Assembly: GCA_964466195.1 (NCBI GenBank)
Contig: CAYXMQ010000001.1
Coordinates: 62,001-126,000, forward strand
Length of the DNA: 64,000 bases
Direction of reading: 5' to 3'
Source of the DNA: PFJX01 sp964466195
GTDB taxonomy: Bacteria > Pseudomonadota > Gammaproteobacteria > Burkholderiales > Thiobacillaceae
This document shows, piece by piece, positions 43,638 through 51,837 of the stretch. The position numbers were made by a program, and so were the translations under genes. Every line of letters starts with the position of its first letter. Positions within the stretch are counted from its first letter, which is position 1. The notes below the pieces were generated by a model that did not search any database, was not told the DNA's origin, and worked only from the letters and a program-made list of their open reading frames with translations.

Positions 43638-44024
43638 ATGAGCGGCCTGAACCCGAACTCCCCCATTCCAACCGAAATCAAGCTGCACCAGCAGTCGAAA
43701 ATTCTGGAAGTGGCTTTCAACGAGGGCAGCCATTTCAATCTGCCGTTTGAATACCTGCGCGTCTTCTCACCCTCGGCCGAGGTGCGCGGCCATGGCCCCG
43801 GACAGGAAGTGCTGCAAGTCGGCAAGAAAAACGTCGACATCAAGGCGATTGAGCCGGTGGGCCAGTACGCCGTCGTCCTGGTGTTTTCGGATGGTCATGA
43901 CTCGGGCATCTATTCCTGGGATTACCTCTACGACCTGGGCGCCAAGCAGGAATTTTACTGGAATAGCTATTTGCGTCGCATGGAAGAAGCCGGCGCCTCA
44001 CGCGAATCCAAAGCCTTGGTGTGA
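43638..44024 (+). CDS. DUF971 (gamma-butyrobetaine hydroxylase-like N-terminal) domain protein
   Basis: A 128-aa single-domain protein with EIKLHQQSKILEVAF, NLPFEYLRVFSPSAEVRGH and FSDGHDSGIYSWDYLYDLG, which define DUF971. The domain is often linked to metal or Fe-S cluster functions, but its role is not established. The next gene overlaps its stop by 4 nt (GTGA), so they are coupled. First clear chromosomal gene after the tRNA. Confidence 0.85.
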   Translation: MSGLNPNSPIPTEIKLHQQSKILEVAFNEGSHFNLPFEYLRVFSPSAEVRGHGPGQEVLQVGKKNVDIKAIEPVGQYAVVLVFSDGHDSGIYSWDYLYDLGAKQEFYWNSYLRRMEEAGASRESKALV

Positions 44025-44917
44025 ACCCCGCGCTGGTTGCTGAAATTGAACAAGCGATTTCAGCCTTATCCGGCACAGCTTTTCGAGTCTCGAGGCTGTC
44101 CGGTGCCGCTGGCGGTTGCATCAACCACAGCCTGACGATGACGGCGGAGGATGGTCGCCGCGTCTTTGTCAAAATCAATCAAGCGGCGCTGTTAAGCATG
44201 TTTGAAGCGGAGGCGGCCGGCTTGGCCGAGTTGAACGCGGCACGGGCGGTTCGCGTCCCCCTGCCGTTGACGCCCGGCTTGGCGGGCGGACAGAGCTTTC
44301 TGGTCATGGAGTGGCTGGATCTGGGAGGCGCGGCCAATACCGACGAAATCGGCAGCGCACTGGGCGAACAACTCGCACAGCTGCATGGCAAAACCTCGCA
44401 CGCCTTCGGCTGGCAGCGCGACAACACCATCGGCAGCACCCCCCAATCCAATACGGCAACGCCCGACTGGGTCGAGTTCTATCGCGAACAACGCTTGCGC
44501 CCACAATTCGATCTTGCCGCCCGACAGGGCGCGTCACCGGACCTGATCGATGGCGGAGAGCGCCTGCTTGCCCGGTTGGCCGATTTTTTCCCGGGCTACG
44601 CCCCGCAAGCCAGTCTGTTGCACGGCGATTTGTGGAGCGGCAACACGGGGGTCTGTGATGGCATGCCCGTCCTGTTCGACCCGGCGGTTCACTACGGTGA
44701 TCGTGAAGCGGACCTCGCCATGACGGAATTATTCGGCGGTTTCCCGGCGGCTTTTTACGCCGCCTACAACACAGCCTGGCCGCTCGATCCGGGCTACAGG
44801 ACGCGCAAATCGCTGTACCAGCTATACCACCTGCTCAATCATTTCAACCTGTTCGGCACGGCCTACGCCAGGCAAACACAAGGCGTTATCGATCGTCTGC
44901 TGGCCGAATTGCGCTAA
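44021..44917 (+). CDS. Fructosamine kinase family protein
   Basis: A 298-aa protein of the fructosamine/ketosamine-3-kinase family: LSGAAGGCINHSL nucleotide loop, a Lys in VFVKIN, the catalytic LLHGDLWSGN near residue 205, and the DPAVHYGDREADLAM motif. It phosphorylates glycated amines for repair. GTG 44021 overlaps the preceding stop. Full-length for the family. Confidence 0.9.
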   Translation: MNPALVAEIEQAISALSGTAFRVSRLSGAAGGCINHSLTMTAEDGRRVFVKINQAALLSMFEAEAAGLAELNAARAVRVPLPLTPGLAGGQSFLVMEWLDLGGAANTDEIGSALGEQLAQLHGKTSHAFGWQRDNTIGSTPQSNTATPDWVEFYREQRLRPQFDLAARQGASPDLIDGGERLLARLADFFPGYAPQASLLHGDLWSGNTGVCDGMPVLFDPAVHYGDREADLAMTELFGGFPAAFYAAYNTAWPLDPGYRTRKSLYQLYHLLNHFNLFGTAYARQTQGVIDRLLAELR

Positions 44918-44986
44918 TCATTTGCCTGTGTGCGAGGTTTTGTGGATAATCACGCCCTTTCCAGGTTCCGACCCAGGTAGCGCAAT

Positions 44987-45196
44987 ATGAAAGCTGGCAT
45001 TCACCCCGAGTACAACGAAATTTCCGTCACCTGCAGTTGCGGAAATAGCTTCACCACCCGCTCTACGATGAACAAGCCCCTGCACGTCGAGGTTTGCTCG
45101 GCTTGCCATCCGTTCTATACGGGCAAGCAGAAGATCGTCGACACAGCGGGCCGCGTCGAGAAATTCCGCCAGAAGTACGGCATCAGCAAGAAGTAA
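44987..45196 (+). CDS. rpmE: 50S ribosomal protein L31
   Basis: A 69-aa L31 of the zinc-binding (C+) type: Cys residues in CSCG and CSACH. It starts MKAGIHPEYNEISVTC, exactly the family start. Followed 21 nt later by a strong terminator. Confidence 0.97.
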   Translation: MKAGIHPEYNEISVTCSCGNSFTTRSTMNKPLHVEVCSACHPFYTGKQKIVDTAGRVEKFRQKYGISKK

Positions 45197-45217
45197 TGCT
45201 TCGGCACAAACAAAAAA

Positions 45218-45240
45218 GGCAGCCAGTGGCTGCCTTTTTT
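45218..45240 (+). terminator. rho-independent terminator of rpmE
   Basis: GGCAGCC and GGCTGCC pair around AGT, followed by six T and preceded by six A, so it can act in both directions. Confidence 0.92.
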
Positions 45241-45332
45241 GTTTTGCATGCCTAACATGCGACCCCATACCGTGCCTTCTCTCCAAAGGACTCGCTAGCG
45301 ATTCCTGTACCCTTTTCTGCCGCCACCACGCC

Positions 45333-46889
45333 TTGAATCCGACGCCCCCCGCAAAACTATTCTGGCTGCTCCTGCTCCTGGCCTTTTGGGCGTTCTATGG
45401 CCTGATCGGGCGCGATGCCTGGAAGCCCGAAGAAGCGTTGGCGCTGACGCCGATTCTGGATTGGCTGGATGGCCACGCTTCCGTTTGGGCGACCCCTGCT
45501 CCGCTCTATACATTGGCGGCCGGCGTGGCAGTCAAGTTGAATATCGCCGGCGGCGACATCCAGGACGGCGCCCGACTGGCCAGCGGCCTATTTACCTGCA
45601 TCGCGCTGCTGTTCACGGGTTTGAGCGCGCGGGCATTGTATGGAGCGGGATTCGGGTCGGCGGCGGCAATCGCATTGGTTGGCGGTTTCGGCTTGATGCT
45701 ACGGGCGCATGCGCTGCTGCCGGAGACTGCGCTCCTGGCGGTATGGTCTGTCCTGCTTTACGGCGTGATGGCGGCAAAACGTCACCCGGTCAGCGCCATG
45801 CTGTCGCTGGGCATCGCCCTCGCGCTGCTGACACTGGGATTGCGTGGCTTGCCGGACCTGATCGCCGCTCTGGCGATCATGCTGCTGCCCCTGCTTTCTC
45901 CCACTTGGCGCGACCGGCAATATCATCAAAGCATCACTCGCGGCCTGCTCCTCGCGCTGGCTTTGATCGGCCTTACCGCCGGATATTTATCGGCTTCGGA
46001 TCATTTCACCATCTGGTGGCAATGGCATGGCATCAGCCGATTCAGCCTATTGCGCACGCCAGCCAGCGCATTCTCAGAATTGCCCTGGTTCGCCTGGCCG
46101 CTCTGGCCGCTGGCACTGGGTGCAATCTGGCACGCTCATCGGCGCCTGGCCCGCACCGCCGAACTGCACGCCCCGTTGATAGCAGTCGCTGTGCTGATGC
46201 TCGCCGCACTTGTTCCGGCTTGGTCGCGCGACGGCGCACTGCTCCCGGTTTTATTGCCGCTTGCGCTGCTTTCCGCTTACAGCCTGGAAAACCTGAGGCG
46301 CGGCGCAGCCCAGGCGTTGTACTGGTTCGGGGTTTTGTTCTTCGCCTTGCTGGCGCTGGCTTTCTGGCTCTACTTCTCAGCCATCGAATGGGACTATCCG
46401 TTAAAACTGGCCCTGCGCATGGCGCGTCTGACGCCTGACTACGCCCAGGGTTCTGTCGAGACGGCTTCGGTTGTCCTGGCTGCGGGCGCCACTTTGCTCT
46501 GGATCATCGCCATTCCGCTGTTTCCGCGCGCCAAGAATCGACCTATTCTGGTCTGGGCAACCGGCATGATCCTGGTTTGGGTGTTGATCGCAGCCCTGTT
46601 CCGTCCCTGGATAGAAGCCGGCTGGGCTTACCGGCCGTTGATTTCCGACATGTCGCGCCACCTGCCCGCAGATGCTTGCTTGAATGCCCAGGTCGACCCT
46701 GCCATGCAGACCATGCTGCGGCTGCACCGCGACGTGCCGCAGCAACCAGCCTGTCTGTGGACGCTTAAGCTGGTCATGCATGAAGCCGAAAGGGCCAAAA
46801 CAGAGCCCGCAAACAAGGTGGTCTGGGAAGGTTACCGGCCGCGTTACAAAACCCAGATTTATCGATTGGAACGAAATGAACCGCGTTGA
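45333..46889 (+). CDS. Multi-spanning membrane protein, GT-C glycosyltransferase-like
   Basis: A 518-aa protein with roughly 11-12 hydrophobic segments and a short soluble C-terminal part. An acidic residue pair after the first segment (GRDAWKPEE, residues ~26-34) matches the first-loop motif of ArnT/PMT-type GT-C enzymes (D-E or E-E). Likely transfers a sugar from a lipid carrier, substrate unknown. The TTG start at 45333 is the best available but has a poor ribosome site. The mobA start overlaps its end by 14 nt. Confidence 0.7.
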   Translation: MNPTPPAKLFWLLLLLAFWAFYGLIGRDAWKPEEALALTPILDWLDGHASVWATPAPLYTLAAGVAVKLNIAGGDIQDGARLASGLFTCIALLFTGLSARALYGAGFGSAAAIALVGGFGLMLRAHALLPETALLAVWSVLLYGVMAAKRHPVSAMLSLGIALALLTLGLRGLPDLIAALAIMLLPLLSPTWRDRQYHQSITRGLLLALALIGLTAGYLSASDHFTIWWQWHGISRFSLLRTPASAFSELPWFAWPLWPLALGAIWHAHRRLARTAELHAPLIAVAVLMLAALVPAWSRDGALLPVLLPLALLSAYSLENLRRGAAQALYWFGVLFFALLALAFWLYFSAIEWDYPLKLALRMARLTPDYAQGSVETASVVLAAGATLLWIIAIPLFPRAKNRPILVWATGMILVWVLIAALFRPWIEAGWAYRPLISDMSRHLPADACLNAQVDPAMQTMLRLHRDVPQQPACLWTLKLVMHEAERAKTEPANKVVWEGYRPRYKTQIYRLERNEPR

Positions 46890-47529
46890 TCCTGAATCTC
46901 GTCCGGTCAGCGCAGTCATCCTGGCGGGTGGCTTGGCGCGTCGCTTTCAAGGTGAAGATAAAGGCTTGATTGAACTCGTGCGGCGACCGCTTGCCGCTTG
47001 GGTAGCCGAGCGCCTTTACGGCCATGCGCGCGAAATACTGATCAATGCGAACCGCAATCTGAGCCGCTATGCCGCCATCGGCCATACCGTCGTCCCTGAT
47101 CACCTCCCCGACCGCCCCGGCCCTTTGGCGGGACTTCTTGCCGCCGCACGCACCGCGCAGCAGGAATGGCTGCTGTGCGTGCCTTGCGACGTGCCGTTTC
47201 TGCCGCTCGATCTGGTCATGCAACTGCATGACCACGCCCTCGCCAGCCAGGTCAGGCTGGCGAGGGCCGCCGATGAAACCGGCACCCACTTTGCAGTCAT
47301 GTTGGTGCATCGCGAACTCATCCCCGATCTGGAGGATTTTGTCTCTGGCGGCGGACGTCAGGTGCAAGCCTGGCAGGCCAGGCATGCCAATGAAACGATC
47401 TACTTCGGCGGCGATCCCTACGCCTTCCTCAACATCAACACGCCTGATGATCTGAAAAAGGCGGAACACATCGCTCACCGCTACAAGCGTCAAATCAGCG
47501 CCGAACCTCTAATCGCCCAACGCTCATGA
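46876..47529 (+). CDS. mobA: Molybdenum cofactor guanylyltransferase MobA
   Basis: A 217-aa enzyme that joins GMP to molybdopterin to make the bis-MGD precursor. The nucleotide-binding motif LAGGLARRFQGEDKGL lies at residues 15-30, and CDVPFLPLDL near 100 is the metal-binding Asp region. ATG 46876 sits inside the end of the previous gene. Slightly divergent (RRFQGED instead of R-x-GG-D). Confidence 0.9.
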   Translation: MNRVDPESRPVSAVILAGGLARRFQGEDKGLIELVRRPLAAWVAERLYGHAREILINANRNLSRYAAIGHTVVPDHLPDRPGPLAGLLAAARTAQQEWLLCVPCDVPFLPLDLVMQLHDHALASQVRLARAADETGTHFAVMLVHRELIPDLEDFVSGGGRQVQAWQARHANETIYFGGDPYAFLNINTPDDLKKAEHIAHRYKRQISAEPLIAQRS

Positions 47530-47744
47530 ACCCCTTGCAGCATATCCTGATCGGCCTGATCCGCTTTTACCAACTCGTGTTGTCGCCATTCATGGGCAAT
47601 CAATGCCGTTTCACGCCAACCTGCTCGGTCTTCGCGCGCGAAGCGGTAGAAAAACATGGTGCGATCAAAGGCAGTTGGCTCGCCATTCGTCGCATTTCAC
47701 GTTGCCATCCGTGGCACCCGGGCGGGCACGACCCCGTACCCTAG
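47526..47744 (+). CDS. yidD: Membrane protein insertion efficiency factor YidD
   Basis: A 72-aa YidD with the diagnostic C-R-F-x-P-T-C-S motif and the SRCHPWHPGGHDPVP end. Usually between rnpA and yidC; here it overlaps mobA by 4 nt (ATGA). Length is normal. Confidence 0.93.
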   Translation: MNPLQHILIGLIRFYQLVLSPFMGNQCRFTPTCSVFAREAVEKHGAIKGSWLAIRRISRCHPWHPGGHDPVP

Positions 47745-47751
47745 TTGCGGC

Positions 47752-47779
47752 TTGACGCGACGCGCGGAGCCCTTATAAT
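47752..47779 (+). promoter_or_regulatory. Sigma-70 promoter of grxD
   Basis: TTGACG at 47752-47757 and TATAAT at 47774-47779, 16-nt spacer, about 33 nt before the grxD start. Very good match to consensus. Confidence 0.85.
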
Positions 47780-47811
47780 ACCCGACAGTTTTAGTCAACT
47801 TAGAGGTCGGT

Positions 47812-48144
47812 ATGGACATTCAGAAACTCATCCACGAGCAAGTCACCAGTCATCCGGTTGTGCTTTATATGAAAGGCACCCCCCAGTTCCCGCAGTGCGG
47901 CTATTCCGCCAACACCGCCAACATCCTGCGTTCTTGCGGCGTGACCAATCTCTTTGCGGTCAATTTGCTGGTCGAACACGAGATTCGCGAAGGCATCAAG
48001 GAATACGCCAGCTGGCCTACCATTCCGCTGGTCTTCATCAACGGCCAGTTCATCGGCGGCGCCGATATCACGCGCGACCTGTATCAGTCCGGCGAACTGC
48101 AAAAAATGCTGGCCGCATTACCCGCCGAGCAGCCGGCAGCCTGA
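47812..48144 (+). CDS. grxD: Monothiol glutaredoxin (Grx4/GrxD type)
   Basis: A 110-aa monothiol glutaredoxin. The active site reads CGYS instead of the usual CGFS; the TIPLVFINGQFIGG and GADIT (GSH-binding) segments are conserved. The family carries and delivers [2Fe-2S] clusters with BolA. A good promoter and a terminator frame it as a single gene. Confidence 0.93.
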   Translation: MDIQKLIHEQVTSHPVVLYMKGTPQFPQCGYSANTANILRSCGVTNLFAVNLLVEHEIREGIKEYASWPTIPLVFINGQFIGGADITRDLYQSGELQKMLAALPAEQPAA

Positions 48145-48166
48145 GTTACCGTTTTCAGCCTTTAAA

Positions 48167-48200
48167 GCCGGCCTGCGTTCCAACGCAGCCGGCTTTTTTT
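48167..48200 (+). terminator. rho-independent terminator of grxD
   Basis: GCCGG and CTGCGTT pair with AACGCAG and CCGGC around CC, followed by seven T. The 350 bp between it and the histone-like gene holds no other gene. Confidence 0.92.
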
Positions 48201-48435
48201 ACGCCTTAGCCGATGAGGCCGCAGCTGGCAAAGCCACTCCGAAGCAATTCGGTTAAGCGGTCTAAGCCGTTCGCCTGGAGTAGCGCGCAATACGCCGTTT
48301 ACTTGCTCGATGCCGCCGTCGCATCTGCAGTTTTATCGCTTGAGCGCTGATCCAGCGTTGTGCCTGGCTGCCGAAGGCGGGTGTCGAATGTTCTTTGGAA
48401 TTTCACTGGAAAACACAAAAATGCGCACATTGCCC

Positions 48436-48466
48436 TTGCAGAGCGCGCTTTTTTTTGTTCTACAAT
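48436..48466 (+). promoter_or_regulatory. Possible promoter of the histone-like gene
   Basis: TACAAT at 48461-48466 with TTGCAG at 48436-48441, but the 19-nt spacer is long. About 83 nt upstream of the start. No other candidate seen. Confidence 0.4.
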
Positions 48467-48548
48467 CGCCGCACGCCTCATGAACGCTTGGAAGTGCTTG
48501 AGGCAAAAGACTTTCCGGCCAAACCCTTCATGAATCGAGGAGTCAGAC

Positions 48549-49187
48549 ATGCCCGTTGCCAAGCCCGCAAAGAGTTCTGCCAAGAAAGTCGAAAAGAAGG
48601 CGTCTGCTGCGGCCGTGGCAGCCAAGCCCGCCGTCGCCAAAAAACCGGCAACCAATGCCGTAGCGGCTAAAGCCGCCACCCCAGCCAAAAAGACCGTAGC
48701 GGCCAAACCTGCCGCGGCGCCCGCCAAAGCCGCCAAGCCGGCTGCAACCAAGAAAGCGGCGACGGCCAAGGCCACGCCTGCGAAAGCTGTTGCCGCATCG
48801 TCTGCACCGGCGAAGAAAGCCGCCATCACCAAAGCCTCTGCTGTAACAACGACAGCCAAAGCGCCCGCCGCTTCGGGCAAGAAAGCTTCGGCAGCCAAAG
48901 TAGCAGCCCCTAAAGCCGCAGCCAAAGCGCCCGCTCCCGCAAAAACAGCTGCTGCGCCGGCAAAGAAAGCCAGCACAGCCAAACCAGTGGCGCCCAAAGC
49001 GGTTACCAGCAAAGCCGTTGCAAAAACGGCCGCTCCCGCGAAAGCTTCCGCCACGCCAGCGAAGAAAACCACGGCCGCCAAGCCGGCGACGCCAAAAACC
49101 GCTGCCAGCAAAGCGTCTGTTGCCAAAACGGCGGCCCCGGCGAAAGTGTCCGCAGCCCCGGCCAAGAAGGCCGCTGCAAAGAAATGA
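48549..49187 (+). CDS. Histone H1-like Ala/Lys/Pro-rich protein
   Basis: A 212-aa protein composed almost entirely of KAAPAK/AAAKPA-type repeats, as in AlgP/HctB-like histone H1 C-terminal tails. It starts at ATG 48549 after GAGGAG. Such proteins bind DNA loosely and affect nucleoid organisation or transcription. The antisense strand also has a long open frame, which is only a result of the repeat composition. Ends at a large inverted-repeat terminator shared with priA. Confidence 0.85.
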   Translation: MPVAKPAKSSAKKVEKKASAAAVAAKPAVAKKPATNAVAAKAATPAKKTVAAKPAAAPAKAAKPAATKKAATAKATPAKAVAASSAPAKKAAITKASAVTTTAKAPAASGKKASAAKVAAPKAAAKAPAPAKTAAAPAKKASTAKPVAPKAVTSKAVAKTAAPAKASATPAKKTTAAKPATPKTAASKASVAKTAAPAKVSAAPAKKAAAKK

Positions 49188-49209
49188 AAAGTTAGCGTAG
49201 TCGACTATT

Positions 49210-49258
49210 GCGGAGTAAATAAATGAGCGGGCAATGCCCGCTCATTTATTTACTCCGC
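49210..49258. terminator. Perfect 23-bp inverted repeat between convergent genes
   Basis: Two perfect 23-nt arms around AAT; the inner 8 bp are GC-rich (GAGCGGGC) and the outer part is AT-rich (TAAATAAAT), giving a stem with A/T runs on both sides. It lies between the histone-like gene and priA stops and should terminate both. Confidence 0.85.
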
Positions 49259-49266
49259 TCCGCGCC

Positions 49267-51480
49267 TCAGTAGTCCATTGGATCCACATCGAGCGACCAT
49301 TTCACCCCTCTGGCCGGCAAGGCTTCCAAGTGCGGCAGCCACGCTTTCAGGAAGTGTTGTAAACGTTGGCGTGCTGAAGCCTGCACCAGCAATTGCATAC
49401 GGTAACGATTGGCGACACGGGCCATCAACGCCGCCACCGGATCGAACAACAGGATGCCGGCATTTAGCGCAATGCCGGCCTCGCGTGCAGCCAGCAAAAA
49501 ACCCAGAGCGGCGTCTTCATCGCGAGCTTCGGCGCGCAACAAGGCCTGACTGACATAAGGCGGGAAATCCGCGCCTCGGCGCTCGCGCAAGGCGGCCGCG
49601 GCAAAGCCCGGGTAATCATGACGCAACACGGACTGGTAAAGCGGGTGACGCGGATAAGCGGTCTGTATCAGCACATCTCCGGGATGTTGCGCGCGCCCGG
49701 CACGTCCGGCGACCTGCATGAGTTGTGCAAACAGGCGTTCACTGGCGCGAAAGTCCGGCGATATCAACGACTGGTCCGCTCCAATTACACCAACCAGGGT
49801 GAGATGCGGAAAATCATGCCCTTTGGCAACGATCTGGGTGCCGACCAGGATGTCCACTTCGCGTGCCTCGACCCGATCGCGCATGGCGGCAAACGCCCCC
49901 TTGCGCGCGGCAGTATCACGGTCGATGCGCAGAATGCGCGCTTCTGGCAACTGTTCGGTCAGGGCTTCCTCGACACGCTGGGTGCCCTGACCAGCCGGGC
50001 GCAAGTCAAGATTCCCGCACTCCGGGCACGCCTCGGGTGGACGAACGGTAAAGCCGCAGTGATGGCATACCAGTCTGTAGCCGGCTTTGTTCCTGTGCAG
50101 CACCAGGTGTGCGGAACAGCGCGGACAGGGGAATACGTGACCGCAACCGTTGCACAACAGGGTTGGTGCATAGCCGCGTCGATTGATGAACACCAGGCTT
50201 TGTTCGCGGCGTTGCAGGCGCTCGCCCAGCGCCGCCTGCAAGGCGCGAGTAAGGCCATGTTTGGGTCGATCGGTGCGGCTGTCGATCAAACTGACCTTCG
50301 GCAATACGGCCTGGGCGTGCGCGCGTTTGCTTAAGCTGAGCAGGCGGTAGCGTCCTTCCTTGGCGTTGCGCCAGGTTTCCAGCGCCGGCGTGGCGGAACC
50401 CAGCATGATCGGTACATTGCGCTCGCGCGCGCGCCAGACAGCGACGTCGCGCGCCGAATAGCGCATGCCTTCCATCTGTTTGTAGGCGCTGTCGTGTTCT
50501 TCATCGACGATGATCAAGCCGAGCCGGGGCAGCGGCGTGAATACCGCCAGGCGCGTGCCCAGGATGATATCGGCGCGCCCTTCGAGAGCGTCCAGCCAAG
50601 CGCGGCGGCGCTCACCCGCCGCCAGGTTGCTGTGCAGACTGATCAGTTTTTGCGCCGGGAAGCGGCCGGCAAATCGCTCGGTAAGCTGCGGCGTCAGATG
50701 GATTTCCGGCACCAGCACCAAGACCTGTTGGCCTCTCGCCAGGATATCGGCGACCAACTGCAGGTACACCTCGGTCTTGCCGCTGCCGGTCACGCCATGC
50801 AGCAGCAGCACATTGAACGTGCCGGCCTGTTCGCGAAACTGTGCAATGGCCAGCGTCTGTTCTTCGGTCAACAGCGGCATGGTGCTGGCCTGAGGCAGTG
50901 CGGCCGCCTCCGCAGGTTCGACCCAGCCCTGCTTGAGCCAGTCTCGCAGCACGCTTTTGGCGCTCGGCGTGAGTTCGTCCCAAGCCAGCGCTCCGATCAA
51001 CAGCCGATCCGCCAGGGCTTTGCGTACGCTGTAGCGGGCTGGAATCTGCGCGGCTTGCGTGCGCCCGCTCGCACTCAAACGAAAAACCGCGGCTTGCGGC
51101 GTTTTACGTGTACTTGCCGTGGCGGCCGTGCGCCGCAAGGCCGGCGGCAGCATCATCGCCAGCACCGCGCCGAGGGAATGCTGGTAGTAGCCGGCGACAA
51201 AACGCGCCAAGGCCAGTAAATCCGGGGGCAATGGCGGCGTAGTGCGATCAATCCGATGCAACGCCTTCAAACTATCCGGCGGCAGCGATGACTGAGCCGC
51301 CAATGCCACCAAAACGCCGATCAGCTTGCGCGTGCCGAAGGGCACTTCCACACGCCGACCGATATCGCCGACGCAGGCGTCAGCCGCCAGATAGTCGAAC
51401 AGGCGATCAAGCGGGGTATCGAGCGCAATCCGCGCAATTGGAACAGGCACGGCAGAAGCGGGAATTTCGGCGTCAGGCAA
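49267..51480 (-). CDS. priA: Primosomal protein N' (replication restart helicase PriA)
   Basis: A 737-aa PriA. N-terminal 3'-DNA-binding domain ~1-110; Walker A GVTGSGKTEVYL near 228; DEEHD near 323; the zinc region with eight Cys (CNGCGH, CPRCSAH, CHHCG, CPECG) near 445-495; helicase motifs VI GRAGR near 590. Restarts stalled forks. Start uncertain: TTG 51480 or GTG 51450; no ATG is available near the domain start. Confidence 0.93.
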   Translation of the reverse strand: MPDAEIPASAVPVPIARIALDTPLDRLFDYLAADACVGDIGRRVEVPFGTRKLIGVLVALAAQSSLPPDSLKALHRIDRTTPPLPPDLLALARFVAGYYQHSLGAVLAMMLPPALRRTAATASTRKTPQAAVFRLSASGRTQAAQIPARYSVRKALADRLLIGALAWDELTPSAKSVLRDWLKQGWVEPAEAAALPQASTMPLLTEEQTLAIAQFREQAGTFNVLLLHGVTGSGKTEVYLQLVADILARGQQVLVLVPEIHLTPQLTERFAGRFPAQKLISLHSNLAAGERRRAWLDALEGRADIILGTRLAVFTPLPRLGLIIVDEEHDSAYKQMEGMRYSARDVAVWRARERNVPIMLGSATPALETWRNAKEGRYRLLSLSKRAHAQAVLPKVSLIDSRTDRPKHGLTRALQAALGERLQRREQSLVFINRRGYAPTLLCNGCGHVFPCPRCSAHLVLHRNKAGYRLVCHHCGFTVRPPEACPECGNLDLRPAGQGTQRVEEALTEQLPEARILRIDRDTAARKGAFAAMRDRVEAREVDILVGTQIVAKGHDFPHLTLVGVIGADQSLISPDFRASERLFAQLMQVAGRAGRAQHPGDVLIQTAYPRHPLYQSVLRHDYPGFAAAALRERRGADFPPYVSQALLRAEARDEDAALGFLLAAREAGIALNAGILLFDPVAALMARVANRYRMQLLVQASARQRLQHFLKAWLPHLEALPARGVKWSLDVDPMDY

Positions 51481-51837
51481 GGGCAGAGTTAGCGACTGTA
51501 CTTAAAGTGATGCAAGAGAAGGTGCGATGAAACTCTACCCCTGTAAGGGGGTTTTGGAATTGTCCACCGATGCTGTGGATAACTATGTGGACAACCGGCC
51601 TTGAAACCGCTCAATGTCCTTGTATATCGCAGGTTCGGCATCCTGGCCTAAAAAAAGAGCAGTAACAATAACGATAGAAATCAACAGGTTACGAAACAGC
51701 ACAATTGCATGTGCCGCTAGCGTCTTGAATACCCCCTGTCAAGCGCTGATGTGTGCATAAGTAACCAAAAAAACACTAGTCTTTTCCACTACGGCAAGGC
51801 AAGGATTTTCTTGCTCGACCTCCCGCTGGCGTCTGGA
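51481..51837. other. Gene-free gap between priA and dacB
   Basis: 357 bp, AT-richer than its surroundings. It holds one DnaA-box-like TGTGGATAA (near 51575) and no frame I would call. Likely carries the priA promoter on the right-hand side. Confidence 0.5.

Noticed and set aside
48299..49165. 288-codon Ala/Val/Phe-rich frame on -
   Set aside because: Reverse of the Ala/Lys repeat gene; the hydrophobic repeat is an artefact of repetitive GCC/AAA codons.
51570..51600. DnaA-box-like TGTGGATAA here and near 44941, suggesting an origin
   Set aside because: Only single boxes, no AT-rich unwinding region with clustered boxes, and no dnaA/dnaN nearby.
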